Source: Solirubrobacter soli DSM 22325
Lineage (GTDB): Bacteria > Actinomycetota > Thermoleophilia > Solirubrobacterales > Solirubrobacteraceae
Assembly (NCBI RefSeq): GCF_000423665.1
Contig: NZ_AUIK01000022.1
Coordinates: forward strand, 62,001 to 126,000
Direction of reading: 5' to 3'
DNA: 64,000 bases
Every line of letters begins with the position of its first letter. Position 1 is the first letter of the stretch. A program made the translations under genes and the position numbers. Below are positions 26,997 through 38,302 of this stretch, in pieces. The notes beneath the pieces are model-generated. The model saw only the letters and a program-made list of their open reading frames with translations. It was not told the DNA's origin and made no database searches.

Positions 26997-27929
26997 CTAG
27001 TTCGACGCGAGGCGGCGGCCCTGCGCGTACCCGGCGGCGGCGACCAGCCCGCGGCGGGTCGGGTCCATCAGGTTCGGGCCGATCGCGGCGAGGCTGTCCT
27101 CGTCCGGGGCGACCGTGCGGACCGACGCGCCGCGCGCGGTCATCGCCATGCCCTCATAGCCCGCGGCGGCCGCGCTCGCCGTTCGCAGCGGCGTCAAAGC
27201 CGCGCCCGCGGTGGGGATCAAGCAGAGTACGTGCGAACCGCGCCCCGCCGGGACGGCGTCGAGGTTGGTCGGGCTCCACACGCCACCGTCGACGTACTCG
27301 CGTCCGCCGATCGTCACCGGCGCGAAGATCCACGGCACCGCGCACGACGCGAGCACCGCGTCGCTCACGCTCGCGCGGGGAGCGTCGGGCGCGCCGAACG
27401 TCACCCGCTTCCCGCTCGCCCGCTCGACGGCGAAGATCCGCAGCCGGCCGTCGAAGGTCGCGCCCAGCGCGTCGAGATAGCCGCGCAGGTCGCCGAGCGT
27501 GCGCACGCGGCGCGGCGCGCGGCTGAGGACCGCGGCGCGAGCGAGCCGTCCCGCCGGCGCGGTGGTCGCCAGGGCGAACGGGGCGAGCGGCGTCGCGACC
27601 GCCTTGCCGAACCGCGCGGCCCCGCGCCCGACGGCGCCGAGCGGGTTCGCCCGCGCCGGGACGTCCGGCGCGCCGGGCGGCTCGGGGAGCGCCGCCGCGT
27701 GCGCCCACTCCTCCGCCGCACGATCGCCCGCCTCAGGCCGCTTCCCACCCGCCAGCGTCGCGGCGACGATCGAGCCCGCCGAGGTGCCGAGCAGGTACTC
27801 GCAGTCGCGGAAGTCCAGCCCGGAGCCCGCTTCGATCCCGCCGAGAACGCCCCGCAGCCACGCCTCACCGAGCGTTCCGCCCGCGCCGAGCACGAGCGCG
27901 TCAGGCAGGTCGCGGATCGCTTCGCTCAC
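26997..27929 (-). CDS. Patatin-like phospholipase family protein (RssA-like)
   Basis: 310 residues. The glycine-rich oxyanion loop is [11 protein letters not shown], the nucleophile Ser is in GTSAGS (GxSxG), and the catalytic Asp is in [13 protein letters not shown] (DGG). This Ser-Asp dyad set is complete, so lipid acyl-hydrolase activity is likely. The start is taken as GTG 27929; the track reading further upstream would run into the divergent XRE-cupin gene. It is divergent from that regulator with a 49-bp gap carrying a palindrome. Confidence 0.87.
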   Translation of the reverse strand: MSEAIRDLPDALVLGAGGTLGEAWLRGVLGGIEAGSGLDFRDCEYLLGTSAGSIVAATLAGGKRPEAGDRAAEEWAHAAALPEPPGAPDVPARANPLGAVGRGAARFGKAVATPLAPFALATTAPAGRLARAAVLSRAPRRVRTLGDLRGYLDALGATFDGRLRIFAVERASGKRVTFGAPDAPRASVSDAVLASCAVPWIFAPVTIGGREYVDGGVWSPTNLDAVPAGRGSHVLCLIPTAGAALTPLRTASAAAAGYEGMAMTARGASVRTVAPDEDSLAAIGPNLMDPTRRGLVAAAGYAQGRRLASN

Positions 27930-27955
27930 GCCTCCCAGGCTACGTGGAGCGTGAC

Positions 27956-27971
27956 GTACGTGATAACGTAC
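27956..27971. promoter_or_regulatory. Inverted repeat upstream of XRE-cupin gene, candidate operator
   Basis: GTACGTGATAACGTAC: perfect 6-bp arms around a 4-nt spacer, 8 bp before the ATG at 27979 and in the divergent gap with the patatin-like gene. A further ACGTAC overlap at 27954-27959 extends the symmetry. Probable binding site for the encoded XRE-cupin regulator (inference). Confidence 0.5.
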
Positions 27972-27978
27972 AAGCGTA

Positions 27979-28563
27979 ATGGCGGCAGCTGCCGATCCCA
28001 CCATCGCGGCTGTCGGGCCGCGCGTGAAGGCGCTGCGGGAGGCGATGGATCTCTCGCTGCGCGAGCTCGCCGAGCGGTCCGGCGTCTCCGCGCCGATGCT
28101 CTCGCAGGTCGAGCGCGGCGAGACCAGCCCGACGCTGCAGGTCGCCAGCAAGATCGCCTCCGGGCTGGAGTTGCGGCTCTCGCAGCTGCTGCGCCTGGAC
28201 GAGGAGGGCATGGTCTCGGTCGTGCGCCGCGGCGAAGGTCGCCGCGGCGGGGCGGGCGGACATGCCTACGTGGTGCTCACCCCGCCGCTGCCGGGCCTGC
28301 GCGCCGAGGTCACCCGCCACACGCTGGCGGCGGGAGCCGTCACCGGCGGCCCCGGCGACCCGCCGCGCCACGAGCCCGGAGCGCGCGAGACCGCCGTCGT
28401 CGAGCTGGGCTCGGTGACCCTGCACGTCGACGGCTCCGAGCACCCGCTCGAGGCGGGCGACTGCGTCACGTTCGACGCCGACCTGCCCCACCATTTCGCC
28501 AACCACTCCAAGGAGGAGGCCGTCCTGCTGGCCATCGTGTCGGCTGGGCTGCGCCGGTCATGA
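27979..28563 (+). CDS. XRE-family regulator with C-terminal cupin domain
   Basis: 194 residues. Helix-turn-helix at about residues 13-68 ([20 protein letters not shown], then [19 protein letters not shown]); a cupin barrel at about 105-190 ([19 protein letters not shown]) binds a small ligand. Such regulators commonly control amino-acid or amine metabolism. Its stop overlaps leuC as ATGA, placing it at the head of the leuCDB-ilvE-cimA unit, so it is a good candidate regulator of branched-chain amino-acid synthesis (inference). Confidence 0.88.
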   Translation: MAAAADPTIAAVGPRVKALREAMDLSLRELAERSGVSAPMLSQVERGETSPTLQVASKIASGLELRLSQLLRLDEEGMVSVVRRGEGRRGGAGGHAYVVLTPPLPGLRAEVTRHTLAAGAVTGGPGDPPRHEPGARETAVVELGSVTLHVDGSEHPLEAGDCVTFDADLPHHFANHSKEEAVLLAIVSAGLRRS

Positions 28564-29927
28564 CGCCCACCACGCTGTTCGACAAGATCTGGTCCGCGCA
28601 CGAGATTGCGCCTGGGCTCATCTACATCGATCTCCATCTGGTCCACGAGGTCACGAGCCCGCAGGCCTTCGAAGGGCTCCGGCTTGCCGGCCGCGAGGTC
28701 CGCCGCCCGGATCGCACGCTGGCGACCGCCGACCACAACGTGCCGACCGACGGCACGCCGGTGTCGGCCAAGATCGCCGACGCGCTCTCGCGCCGGCAGG
28801 TGGAGGCGCTCGAGGCCAACTGCGACGAGTTCGGCATCCCGCTCTACTCGATCGGGTCCGACCGTCAGGGCATCGTGCACATCATCGGGCCGGAGCTGGG
28901 CGTGACCCAGCCGGGCATGACGATCGTCTGCGGCGACTCGCACACGGCCACGCACGGCGCGTTCGGCGCGCTCGCGTTCGGGATCGGGACGAGCGAGGTC
29001 GAGCACGTGCTCGCCACGCAGACGCTCTCGCAGCCGAAGCCGAAGTCGATGCGCATCAACTACGTCGGTGACCTCGCGCCGTTCGTCACCGCCAAGGACC
29101 TGATCCTCGGCACGATCGGCCAGATGGGCACCAACGGCGCCGCCGGCCATGTCGTCGAGTTCGCCGGCGAGGTGATCCGCGCGATGAACATGGAGCAGCG
29201 CATGACCGTCTGCAACATGACGATCGAGGGCGGCGGGCGTGCCGGCATGATCGCGCCGGACGAGACGACCTTCGAGTGGGTCCGCGGTCGCCCCGGCGCC
29301 CCGGAGGACTTCGAAGAGGCCTTGACGTACTGGAGGACGCTGCAGAGCGACGAAGGCGCGACGTTCGACCGCGAGATCACGGTCGACGCGTCGGCGCTCT
29401 CGCCGCTGGTGACGTGGGGGACGAACCCCGGCCAGGTCGTCGGCGTGGCCGGCGCGGTGCCGTCGCCGAGCACCGAGACCGACGAGCGCTCGCTCACCTA
29501 CATGGGCCTGGAGGCGGGCACGCCGATCACCGAGCTCAAGCTCGACCGCGTCTTCATCGGCTCCTGCACCAACGCCCGCATCGGCGACCTGCGCGCCGCC
29601 GCGGAGATGATCAAGGGCCGCCACGTGGCCTCGACCGTCAGCGCGATGGTGGTCCCGGGCTCCCAGCAGGTCGCCGCGCAGGCCGAGAAGGAGGGCCTGG
29701 ACGAGGTCTTCCGCGCCGCGGGCTTCGACTGGCGCACCGCCGGCTGCTCGATGTGCCTGGGCATGAACCCGGACATCCTCGATCCCGGTCAGCGTTGCGC
29801 GTCGACCTCCAACCGCAACTTCGAGGGGCGCCAGGGCCGCGGCGGGCGCACCCACCTCGTGTCCCCGCAGATGGCGGCCGCCGCCGCGATCGAGGGCCAC
29901 TTCGTCGACATCCGGGAGTGGAACTGA
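28560..29927 (+). CDS. leuC: 3-isopropylmalate dehydratase large subunit
   Basis: 455 residues, a normal aconitase-family length for LeuC. It carries [20 protein letters not shown] and the three [4Fe-4S] cysteines in [12 protein letters not shown] and [11 protein letters not shown]. With LeuD it isomerises 2- to 3-isopropylmalate. The ATG overlaps the XRE-cupin stop by 4 bp and its own stop shares a base with leuD (TGATG), so the two subunits are co-translated. Confidence 0.96.
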   Translation: MTPTTLFDKIWSAHEIAPGLIYIDLHLVHEVTSPQAFEGLRLAGREVRRPDRTLATADHNVPTDGTPVSAKIADALSRRQVEALEANCDEFGIPLYSIGSDRQGIVHIIGPELGVTQPGMTIVCGDSHTATHGAFGALAFGIGTSEVEHVLATQTLSQPKPKSMRINYVGDLAPFVTAKDLILGTIGQMGTNGAAGHVVEFAGEVIRAMNMEQRMTVCNMTIEGGGRAGMIAPDETTFEWVRGRPGAPEDFEEALTYWRTLQSDEGATFDREITVDASALSPLVTWGTNPGQVVGVAGAVPSPSTETDERSLTYMGLEAGTPITELKLDRVFIGSCTNARIGDLRAAAEMIKGRHVASTVSAMVVPGSQQVAAQAEKEGLDEVFRAAGFDWRTAGCSMCLGMNPDILDPGQRCASTSNRNFEGRQGRGGRTHLVSPQMAAAAAIEGHFVDIREWN

Positions 29928-30487
29928 TGGAAGCGATCAGCGTCATCTCCGGTCCGGTCACGTCGCTGCCGCGCGCCGACGTCGACACCGACCAGATCAT
30001 CCCCAAGCAGTTCCTCAAGCGCATCGAGCGCACCGGGTTCGGCGAGTTCCTCTTCTACGACTGGGCGCAGGAGGACGGCTGGTCGCTGCCCAAGAACCCG
30101 ATCCTCGCCACCGGCCCGAACTTCGGCTGCGGCTCCAGCCGCGAGCACGCCCCGTGGGCGCTGCAGGACTACGGGTTCAAGGCGATCATCGCGTCGAGCT
30201 TCGCCGACATCTTCTTCTCCAACTGCACCAAGATCGGCCTGCTGCCGGTCGTCCTGCCGGAGGAGGACGTGAAGGCCGTGATGGAGGCGGGGGAGGCCGA
30301 GGTCGACCTCGAGGCGCTCGAGGTCCGCTTCGCCGGCCGCGCGGTGCCGTTCAACCTCGACGCCGACCGCCGCCACCGCCTGCTCAACGGCCTCGACGAC
30401 ATCGCGCTCACGCTCCAGCAGGCGGAGGAGATCAGCTCGTACGAGTCCTCGCGCGAGCGCCCCGGCCCGGTCACGCTGAACCTGTGA
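29927..30487 (+). CDS. leuD: 3-isopropylmalate dehydratase small subunit
   Basis: 186 residues, the typical LeuD swivel domain. DVDTDQIIPKQFL and GPNFGCGSSREHAPWAL are the family signatures, the latter contacting substrate. Coupled by one-base overlap to leuC and by GTGA overlap to the VOC protein downstream. Confidence 0.95.
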   Translation: MEAISVISGPVTSLPRADVDTDQIIPKQFLKRIERTGFGEFLFYDWAQEDGWSLPKNPILATGPNFGCGSSREHAPWALQDYGFKAIIASSFADIFFSNCTKIGLLPVVLPEEDVKAVMEAGEAEVDLEALEVRFAGRAVPFNLDADRRHRLLNGLDDIALTLQQAEEISSYESSRERPGPVTLNL

Positions 30488-30852
30488 CGCTCGATCACTT
30501 CGTCATCGCCGTCTCGGACTGGGAGGCGTCCAACGCCTTCTATCGCGACGTCGTGCGGGCCGAGGTGGTCGAGCGCGGCGCGGGCTTCGCGTACCGGTTC
30601 GGCAAGCAGCAGCTGAACGTGCACGGGCCGGGGCTGGATCCCCAGCCCGTCGCGCGCGACCGCGTCCGCCCCGGCAACAGCGACATGTGCTTCGTCTGGG
30701 ACGGTCCGATCGACGACGCCGTCGCGCATCTGCGCGCGAACGACGTCGAGATCGAGCTCGGCCCGGTGGTGCGCCACGGTGCGCAAGGCGAAGGCCAGAG
30801 CGTCTACTTCCGCGACCCCGACGGGTCGCTTCTTGAGTTCATCACCTATTAG
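30484..30852 (+). CDS. VOC (glyoxalase/bleomycin-resistance fold) protein inside the leu operon
   Basis: 122 residues from a GTG start overlapping leuD. Single-module VOC fold: LDHFVIAVSDWEASNAFYRD at the start and VYFRDPDGSLLEFITY at the end, with metal-site candidates His5 and the C-terminal Glu. Members are dioxygenases, glyoxalases or epimerases; the substrate here is unknown. Lodged between leuD and leuB with no promoter gap, so it is expressed with leucine synthesis genes. Confidence 0.85.
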   Translation: MTLDHFVIAVSDWEASNAFYRDVVRAEVVERGAGFAYRFGKQQLNVHGPGLDPQPVARDRVRPGNSDMCFVWDGPIDDAVAHLRANDVEIELGPVVRHGAQGEGQSVYFRDPDGSLLEFITY

Positions 30853-30869
30853 GTAGGGTCCCGCAACTT

Positions 30870-31898
30870 ATGCCGAATATCGCCCTTCTCCCCGGTGACG
30901 GGATCGGCCCGGAAGTGGCCGCCGCCGCCGTCCAGGTCCTGAACGCGGTCGCTGACGATCTGAGCTTCGACGAGCACCCCGCGGGCGGTGCCGCGATCGA
31001 CCTCCACGGGGTCGCGATCACCGAGGAGGCGATGGCCGCCGTCAAGGCCTCCGACGCCGTCTTTCTCGGCGCGCTGGGCGGTCCCAAGTGGGACACCAAC
31101 GAGCCCGGCGCGGTCCGTCCCGAGCAGGGCCTGTTCCGCCTGCGCGCCGATCTCGGGCTCTACGCGAACCTGCGCCCGATCCGCCCGCTCCCCGCGCTGT
31201 ATGACGCGTCGCCCTTGAAGCGCGAGCTGATCGAGGGCGTCGACATGCTGATCATGCGCGAGCTGACCGGCGGCCTCTACTACGGCGACCGCGGCACGGA
31301 GAACGGCCGCGCGTTCGACACGATGGTCTACACGGTCCCCGAGATCGAGCGGATCGTCCGCGCGGCCTTCCGCGCGGCCAAGTCGCGCGTCACCAGCGTC
31401 GACAAGGCCAACGTGCTCGACACGTCGCGGTTGTGGCGCGCGGTGACCACGCGGATCCACCAGGAGGAGTTCCCCAACATCGAGCTCGAGCACATCCTCG
31501 TCGACGCGGCCGCGATGAAGCTCATCAACGCGCCGCGCCACTTCGAGGTGATCGTCACCGAGAACATGTTCGGCGACATCCTCAGCGACGAGGCGTCGAT
31601 GCTCACCGGGTCTTTGGGCATGCTCCCCACGGCGTCTTTGGGCGGCGACGGTCCGTCCCTGTTCGAGCCCGTGCACGGTTCGGCGCCCGACATCGCGGGC
31701 CAGGGGATCGCCAACCCGATCGGGATGATCCTGTCAGGCGCCTTGCTGCTGCGGCACGGACTCGGGCGGGAGGACGCTGCCGCTGCCGTAGAATCGGCGG
31801 TCGACAAGGCCCTGGAGCAGGGCGTCCGCACCGGGGATCTGGGCGGCAATGCGACCACCGCCGAGGTGACCGAGGCGGTGCTGAAGGAGCTCACGTGA
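30870..31898 (+). CDS. leuB: 3-isopropylmalate dehydrogenase
   Basis: 342 residues of the isocitrate/isopropylmalate dehydrogenase family. LLPGDGIGPEV opens the protein; the signature ENMFGDILSDEASMLTGSLG and the substrate region LIMRELTGGLYYG are those of LeuB. It oxidatively decarboxylates 3-isopropylmalate with NAD+. It follows the VOC gene by 17 nt, and its stop overlaps ilvE as GTGA. A second family member is at 58193-59293. Confidence 0.95.
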   Translation: MPNIALLPGDGIGPEVAAAAVQVLNAVADDLSFDEHPAGGAAIDLHGVAITEEAMAAVKASDAVFLGALGGPKWDTNEPGAVRPEQGLFRLRADLGLYANLRPIRPLPALYDASPLKRELIEGVDMLIMRELTGGLYYGDRGTENGRAFDTMVYTVPEIERIVRAAFRAAKSRVTSVDKANVLDTSRLWRAVTTRIHQEEFPNIELEHILVDAAAMKLINAPRHFEVIVTENMFGDILSDEASMLTGSLGMLPTASLGGDGPSLFEPVHGSAPDIAGQGIANPIGMILSGALLLRHGLGREDAAAAVESAVDKALEQGVRTGDLGGNATTAEVTEAVLKELT

Positions 31899-32821
31899 GC
31901 CAAGTGATCTGGATGAATGGCGAGCTCGTCCCGTACGAGGACGCCAAGGTTCACGTACTCACGCACGCGCTGCACTACGGCACGAGCGTGTTCGAGGGCG
32001 TGCGGGCGTACGAGACGCCGGACGGCGGGACAGGTGTGTTCCGCCACGCCGACCACATCGACCGCCTGTTCCGCTCGGCCGCGCTCTACCACATGGACGT
32101 CCCGTTCTCCAAGGAGGAGATCCGGGCCGCGACGTTCGAGACGATCACCCGCAACGGCCTGAAGTCGTGCTACATCCGGCCGCTGGTCTTCCGCGGCGCG
32201 GGCCCGATGGGCCTGTACCCGCTGGACTGCCCGGTCGACGTGATGATCGCGGTGTGGGAGTGGGGCGCCTATCTCGGCGACGAGGGCAAGGTCAACGGCG
32301 TGCGGGCGAAGGTGTCCTCGTGGCGCCGGATTCCGAGCGACTCGCTGATCCCGACGGCCAAGGCCGGCGGCCAGTACCTGAACTCGGTGCTGGCGAAGAT
32401 CGAGGCCGACAAGTCGGGCTACGAGGAGGCGATCCTGCTCGACTCGCGCGGGTACGTCTGCGAGGGCACGGGTGAGAACCTCTTCCTGGTCAAGGAGGGC
32501 AAGGTCTTCACGCCGGGCTTCGCCAACGACATCCTCGAGGGCATCAACCGGGCGGCGGCGATCGACATCCTGCGCGACCAGGGCTACGAGGTCATCGAGC
32601 GCGACATCGCCCGCGGCGAGCTCTATCGCGCCGACGAGATCTTCATGACCGGCACCGCGGCCGAGCTGACGCCGATCCGCGAGGTCGACGACCTCGTCGT
32701 CGGCGACGGCACGCGCGGCCCGATCACGACCGAGATCCAGGCGATCTTCGAGGACGCGCTGCACGGGCGCTCGGAGCGCTACGCCGACTGGCTGGACAAG
32801 GTCCCAGCAGCAGTCTCCTGA
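31895..32821 (+). CDS. ilvE: Branched-chain amino acid aminotransferase
   Basis: 308 residues, fold-type IV PLP enzyme of the normal IlvE size. PLP lysine lies in PTAKAGGQYLNS; EGTGENLFLVKEG and the C-terminal MTGTAAELTPI are signatures of branched-chain aminotransferases as opposed to D-amino-acid transaminases. It makes Leu, Ile and Val from their 2-oxo acids using glutamate. The GTG start overlaps leuB; cimA begins 1 nt after its stop. Confidence 0.94.
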   Translation: MSQVIWMNGELVPYEDAKVHVLTHALHYGTSVFEGVRAYETPDGGTGVFRHADHIDRLFRSAALYHMDVPFSKEEIRAATFETITRNGLKSCYIRPLVFRGAGPMGLYPLDCPVDVMIAVWEWGAYLGDEGKVNGVRAKVSSWRRIPSDSLIPTAKAGGQYLNSVLAKIEADKSGYEEAILLDSRGYVCEGTGENLFLVKEGKVFTPGFANDILEGINRAAAIDILRDQGYEVIERDIARGELYRADEIFMTGTAAELTPIREVDDLVVGDGTRGPITTEIQAIFEDALHGRSERYADWLDKVPAAVS

Positions 32822-32822
32822 C

Positions 32823-34372
<1,550 letters not shown>

Positions 34373-34376
<4 letters not shown>

Positions 34377-35479
34377 TCCCGGTCGCCCGCCCCGTCATCG
34401 GGGATCTCGAAGAGCAGGCGGTCCTGGAGGTGCTGCGGTCGCGGCATCTGTCACTGGGCCCGCGGGTTCCGGAGTTCGAGAAGCGGTTCGCCGCGCGGGT
34501 GGGGGCGCCGTTCGCGAGCGCCATCTCCTCGGGCACGGCGGCGCTGCACCTCGCGCTGCGCGCGGTCGGCGTCCAGGACGGCGACGAGGTCATCACGTCG
34601 CCGTTCTCGTTCGTGGCGAGCGCGAACTCGATCCTGTTCGAACGCGCGACGCCGGTGTTCGTGGACATCGACCCGGTGACGCTGAACATGGACATGGGCG
34701 CCGCGGTCGCGGCCATCACGGAGCGGACCGCCGCGTTCCTGCCTGTCCACATCTTCGGCTATCCGGCCGACACGCCCGCGCTGGAGAAGACGGCGCTGCC
34801 GATCGTGGAGGACGCGTGCGAGGCGCTCGGGGCGGTGCACGCCGACGGCCTGCCGGTCGGCGGCCGTGGACATCCCGCGGCGTTCGGCTTCTACGCGAAC
34901 AAGCAGCTCACGACAGGCGAGGGCGGGATGCTCACGATGGCCTCGCCCGATCACAAGGAGCTCGTCGACTCCGAGCGCAACCAGGGCCGCGCGCCGAACA
35001 TGGACTGGCTCGACCACGACCGGCTCGGCTTCAACTACCGCCTGACCGACATCGCGTGCGCGCTGGGGCTGGCGCAGCTGCAGCGGCTCGACGACATGCT
35101 CGCCGCACGTGCTCGCGTGGCCGCCTGGTACCGGGACGCGCTGAGCGGCTTCGAGGGCCTGACGCTGCCGTGCGAGAACCTCGACGGTGACGTGCGCGGA
35201 TGGTTCGTCTACGTCGTCCAGCTGCCGCACGGGCGCGACCGCGACGACACGATCCGCGCGCTGCTCGAGCGCGGCATCCAGTCCAAGCCGTACCTGCCCG
35301 CGATCCACCTGATGAGCTTCTACCGCGAGCGCTTCGGCTATCGCGGGGGCGAGTTCCCGGTGTGCGAGGACGTCGCCGCGCGCTCGATCGCGCTGCCGTT
35401 CTTCCCGGAGCTGACGGAGGGCGAGGTCGCGCAGGTCGCGTCCGCCTTGGAGTCGGTGCTCTACACCGCCTTGAGGTAG
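34373..35479 (+). CDS. DegT/DnrJ/EryC1/StrS family PLP aminotransferase
   Basis: 368 residues, sugar-aminotransferase type. PLP lysine is in FYANKQLTTGEGGM; LGPRVPEFEKRFAARVGAPF, SSGTAALHLAL and VEDACEALGA are family signatures. Members aminate NDP-keto-sugars for surface polysaccharides or antibiotics. The GTG start overlaps cimA as GTGA, so it is the last gene of the leu/cimA unit, with no sugar-nucleotide genes around, which makes its substrate uncertain. Its 3' end overlaps the convergent GNAT gene by 19 bp. Confidence 0.88.
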
Positions 35480-36075
35480 CCGACGAACCCCGGCCCGCCG
35501 AGCGCGCGGGCCGTGCGGTCGTCGGGGGCTCGCCGGATCTCCCGCTCGCCGAACCCGTAGGCCTCGTAGAGCTTGCGCGCACCGGTGTTCTGCAGGCCGG
35601 TGTCGAGCGCGAGGCGGGCGAGGCCGGCCGCTTCGGCGTGGCGGTGCGCCTCGTCGAGCAGCTGGTGGGCGATGCCGCGGCGGCGCCACTCGGGGGCGAC
35701 GGCCAGCGCGTCGACGTAGTAGGCGTCGTTGGGCGGGGTGGGGGCGACGTCGCCCGCGGCGCGCAGGTGCCGGAACGTCCCCCACCAGCGCCACGGCGGG
35801 AGCTTGGGGAGCGTCAGCCGGATGAACCGGCGCGAGAGCTGGTCGCCCCTGGAGACCGGGAAGCCGGCGACGACGCCGACGAGCTCGTCGTCGACGTACG
35901 CGACCGTGCAGCAGTCGTAGCTCGCGGCGTGGCCGGGCTCTCGGAAGACCGACTCCAGGATCGCCAGCGCGCGCTTCTCGCTGCCCGCGTACGCCGTGTA
36001 GTACGGCTTCGCCGATTCGAACAGGAGGCCGACCGCGGGGTCGCCGGGCGTCGCGGGGCGGACGAGCAGATTCAT
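35461..36075 (-). CDS. GNAT family N-acetyltransferase
   Basis: 204 residues. The acetyl-CoA binding loop is VAPEWRRRGIAHQLLDEA (Q/R-x-x-G-x-G/A type), preceded by YYVDALAV strand 4 and followed by LDTGLQNTGARKLYEAYGFG. Substrate cannot be predicted. It is convergent with, and overlaps, the DegT gene, and is divergent from argH across a 22-bp gap. Confidence 0.85.
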   Translation of the reverse strand: MNLLVRPATPGDPAVGLLFESAKPYYTAYAGSEKRALAILESVFREPGHAASYDCCTVAYVDDELVGVVAGFPVSRGDQLSRRFIRLTLPKLPPWRWWGTFRHLRAAGDVAPTPPNDAYYVDALAVAPEWRRRGIAHQLLDEAHRHAEAAGLARLALDTGLQNTGARKLYEAYGFGEREIRRAPDDRTARALGGPGFVGYLKAV

Positions 36076-36097
36076 CTTTGGTCATGATGCCGGGTCC

Positions 36098-37465
36098 GTG
36101 TCCCGCTTCAGCCTTCCGCCCGATCCCACGTTCGTCGCACTGAACGCGTCGATCGGCTTCGACTGGCGCCTTGCGCCCTACGACGTCGCGCAGTCGCGCG
36201 CGCACGCGACGATGCTCGCCTCCGTCGGCATCATCAGCGAATCCGACCGCGACGAGCTGCTCGGCGGCCTCGATCGCGTCGAGGCCGAGCTCAACGACGG
36301 CGAGTTCAAGTTCCTCGACAACGACGAGGACATCCACATGGCCGTCGAGCGGCGGCTGACCGAGATCGTCGGGCCGGTGGGCGGGAAGCTGCACACCGCG
36401 CGTTCGCGCAATGACCAGGTCGCGACCGACATGGCGATGTTCACGCGTGCGCACGCCCTGCGGGCGATCGAGGCGCTGACCGACCTGCAGACCGTGATCG
36501 TGCGGGTCGCCGAGGCGCACCTGGACTGGCCGATGCCCGGCTACACGCATCTGCAGCGGGCGCAGCCGGTCTATCTCTCGCATCACTTGCTCGCGTACTT
36601 CTGGATGTTCCGGCGCGACGCGGCGCGGTTCGAGCTCGTGCTGGGCTCGACGGCGGAGCTGCCGCTGGGCTCCGGCGCTCTGGCCGGCGTCAATTTCCCG
36701 ACCGACCGGCGGTTGGTCGCTTCCGAGCTCGGGTTCGCGGGCGTCGTCCCGAACTCGATCGACGGCGTCTCCAACCGTGACTTCGTCCTCGATTTCTTGA
36801 GCGCCGCCGCGACCTGCGCGACCCATCTGTCCCGGCTGGGCGCCGAGATCGTCCTGTGGTCGTCGGAGGAGTTCGGCTTCGCGGAGGTGCGCGACGACTG
36901 GGCCTCTTCCTCCTCGATCATGCCGCAGAAGAAGAACCCGGACGCCGCCGAGCTGCTGCGCGCGAAGGCGCCGCGGATCGTCTCGCACCTGGCCGGTCTC
37001 CACGGCGTGATGCACGCCCTCCCGCTGACCTACAACAAGGACATGCAGGAGGACAAAGAGCACCTCTTCGACACCGTCGACACTTTGGAGTTGTGCCTGG
37101 CTGCCGCGCGCGGGATGCTCGAGTCGATCACCTTCAAGCGCGAGCGCCTCGCCGGCGCCGCGACCGACGAGATGCTCGCGGCGGTCGACGTCGCCGACAT
37201 GCTCGTCAAGCGCGGCGTCCCGTTCCGCCAGTCGCACGGCATCGTCGCCGGGCTGGTGCGCACTGCGGTCGAATCCGGCCGCGTGTTGTCGCAGTTGACG
37301 CGCGAGGAGCTCGCCCAGCACTCGGAAGTGCTGGATGACGACTTCTACGCGGTGCTATCCCAAGGGACGTGGCTGGAGTCCAAGGAGAGCGAGGGCGGGA
37401 CGTCGCTGGCGCGGGTGCGCGAGCAGCTCGCCCACGCCCGGGCGGCGCTGGACACGACGTCGTAG
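36098..37465 (+). CDS. argH: Argininosuccinate lyase
   Basis: 455 residues, typical ArgH length. Signature SSSIMPQKKNPDAAELLR, plus HTARSRNDQVATD and the catalytic-His region GYTHLQRAQPV. It splits argininosuccinate to arginine and fumarate. The GTG start at 36098 gives the standard N-terminus; no other arg genes are visible. The AAG glycosylase follows after a repeat-filled 215-bp gap. Confidence 0.95.
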   Translation: MSRFSLPPDPTFVALNASIGFDWRLAPYDVAQSRAHATMLASVGIISESDRDELLGGLDRVEAELNDGEFKFLDNDEDIHMAVERRLTEIVGPVGGKLHTARSRNDQVATDMAMFTRAHALRAIEALTDLQTVIVRVAEAHLDWPMPGYTHLQRAQPVYLSHHLLAYFWMFRRDAARFELVLGSTAELPLGSGALAGVNFPTDRRLVASELGFAGVVPNSIDGVSNRDFVLDFLSAAATCATHLSRLGAEIVLWSSEEFGFAEVRDDWASSSSIMPQKKNPDAAELLRAKAPRIVSHLAGLHGVMHALPLTYNKDMQEDKEHLFDTVDTLELCLAAARGMLESITFKRERLAGAATDEMLAAVDVADMLVKRGVPFRQSHGIVAGLVRTAVESGRVLSQLTREELAQHSEVLDDDFYAVLSQGTWLESKESEGGTSLARVREQLAHARAALDTTS

Positions 37466-37510
37466 CGGGCGCCGCCGCCCCCGCGCGGGCCGCCGGCCCG
37501 CGCGCCGCCG

Positions 37511-37630
37511 CGCCGAGCGCCGGCACCCCACGCGCGGCCGCGCCGAGCGCCGGCACCCCACGCGCGGCCGCGCCGAGCGCCGGCACCCCACGCGCGGCCG
37601 CGCCGAGCGCCGGCACCCCACGCAGCGCGG
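37511..37630. repeat. Tandem repeat of a 30-bp unit between argH and the AAG gene
   Basis: Four consecutive copies beginning at 37511, 37541, 37571 and 37601; the last is degenerate in its final third. Each contains GCCGAGCGCCGGCACCCCAC. The 30-bp period is a multiple of three and reads AAAPSAGTPR in the frame of the following gene, so it could be a translated N-terminal extension if an upstream GTG (37369, inside argH) is used. Confidence 0.9.
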
Positions 37631-37680
37631 CGCCTCGCGCGGCCGCCGCCGCGTCGACCGACCCCGTCGCCGGCCGCGCC

Positions 37681-38244
37681 GTGCTCGACACCGCGTTCTA
37701 CGACCGGCCGGTCCTCGAGGTCGCGCCCGCACTGCTGGGCTGTGTCGTCGTGCACGGCGACTGCGCGGGCGTGATCGTCGAGACCGAGGCCTACCACTTC
37801 ACCGAGCCGGCCTGCCACGCCTACGTGGGCGTGACGCCGCGCACCGAGGTGCTCTGGGGCCCGCCGGGCATCGCCTACGTCTATCGCTCGTACGGCATTC
37901 ACGCCCTGTTGAACGCGGTCTGCGAGCCCGAAGGCGTCGGCGCCGCGGTGCTGATCCGGGCCTTGTCGCCGCTGGACGGCATCGAGTTGATGCGCGTCCG
38001 CCGCCGCGGCGCCGCCGGCCTCACGAACGGCCCGGGGAAGCTCACCCAGGCGCTCGGCATCGAACTGACCGAGAACGCCTCGTCCCTGATCACCGGCCCG
38101 ATCCAGATCTGCGCCGGCGACCCACTCCCATACGTCACCGGCCCCCGGATCGGAATCACCAAGGCGGCGGAGCTCCCGTGGCGCTTCTGCGCCGTTGGCT
38201 CCCGAGACGTCTCCCGCCCCTGGCCGCCTGGCCTGATCTCGTGA
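37681..38244 (+). CDS. 3-methyladenine DNA glycosylase, AAG/MPG family
   Basis: 187 residues from GTG 37681, matching the usual AAG length of about 190-200. RPVLEVAPALLGC opens the domain; VETEAYHFTEPACHAYVG holds the catalytic Glu, and YVYRSYGIHALLN and LTNGPGKLTQALGI are family blocks. It removes alkylated purines from DNA. No ribosome site precedes GTG 37681; the same frame is open back to GTG 37369 within argH across the 10-residue repeat, so the true N-terminus is uncertain. A strong hairpin begins at the stop codon. Confidence 0.88.
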   Translation: MLDTAFYDRPVLEVAPALLGCVVVHGDCAGVIVETEAYHFTEPACHAYVGVTPRTEVLWGPPGIAYVYRSYGIHALLNAVCEPEGVGAAVLIRALSPLDGIELMRVRRRGAAGLTNGPGKLTQALGIELTENASSLITGPIQICAGDPLPYVTGPRIGITKAAELPWRFCAVGSRDVSRPWPPGLIS

Positions 38245-38295
38245 CGGGTGCGGTCGCTGAGCGTCCCGACAGGACGCTCAGCGACCCCACCCGTC
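38243..38295. terminator. Long hairpin terminator between AAG and PBP genes
   Basis: A 15-bp perfect stem (38252-38266 with 38272-38286) and a 5-nt loop, extended after a 2-nt internal mismatch by 7 more pairs (GACGGGT with ACCCGTC). It starts at the AAG stop codon. No T-run on either side, so terminator function is inferred from stem strength and the convergent position. Confidence 0.65.
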
Positions 38296-38302
38296 CAACC
38301 TA

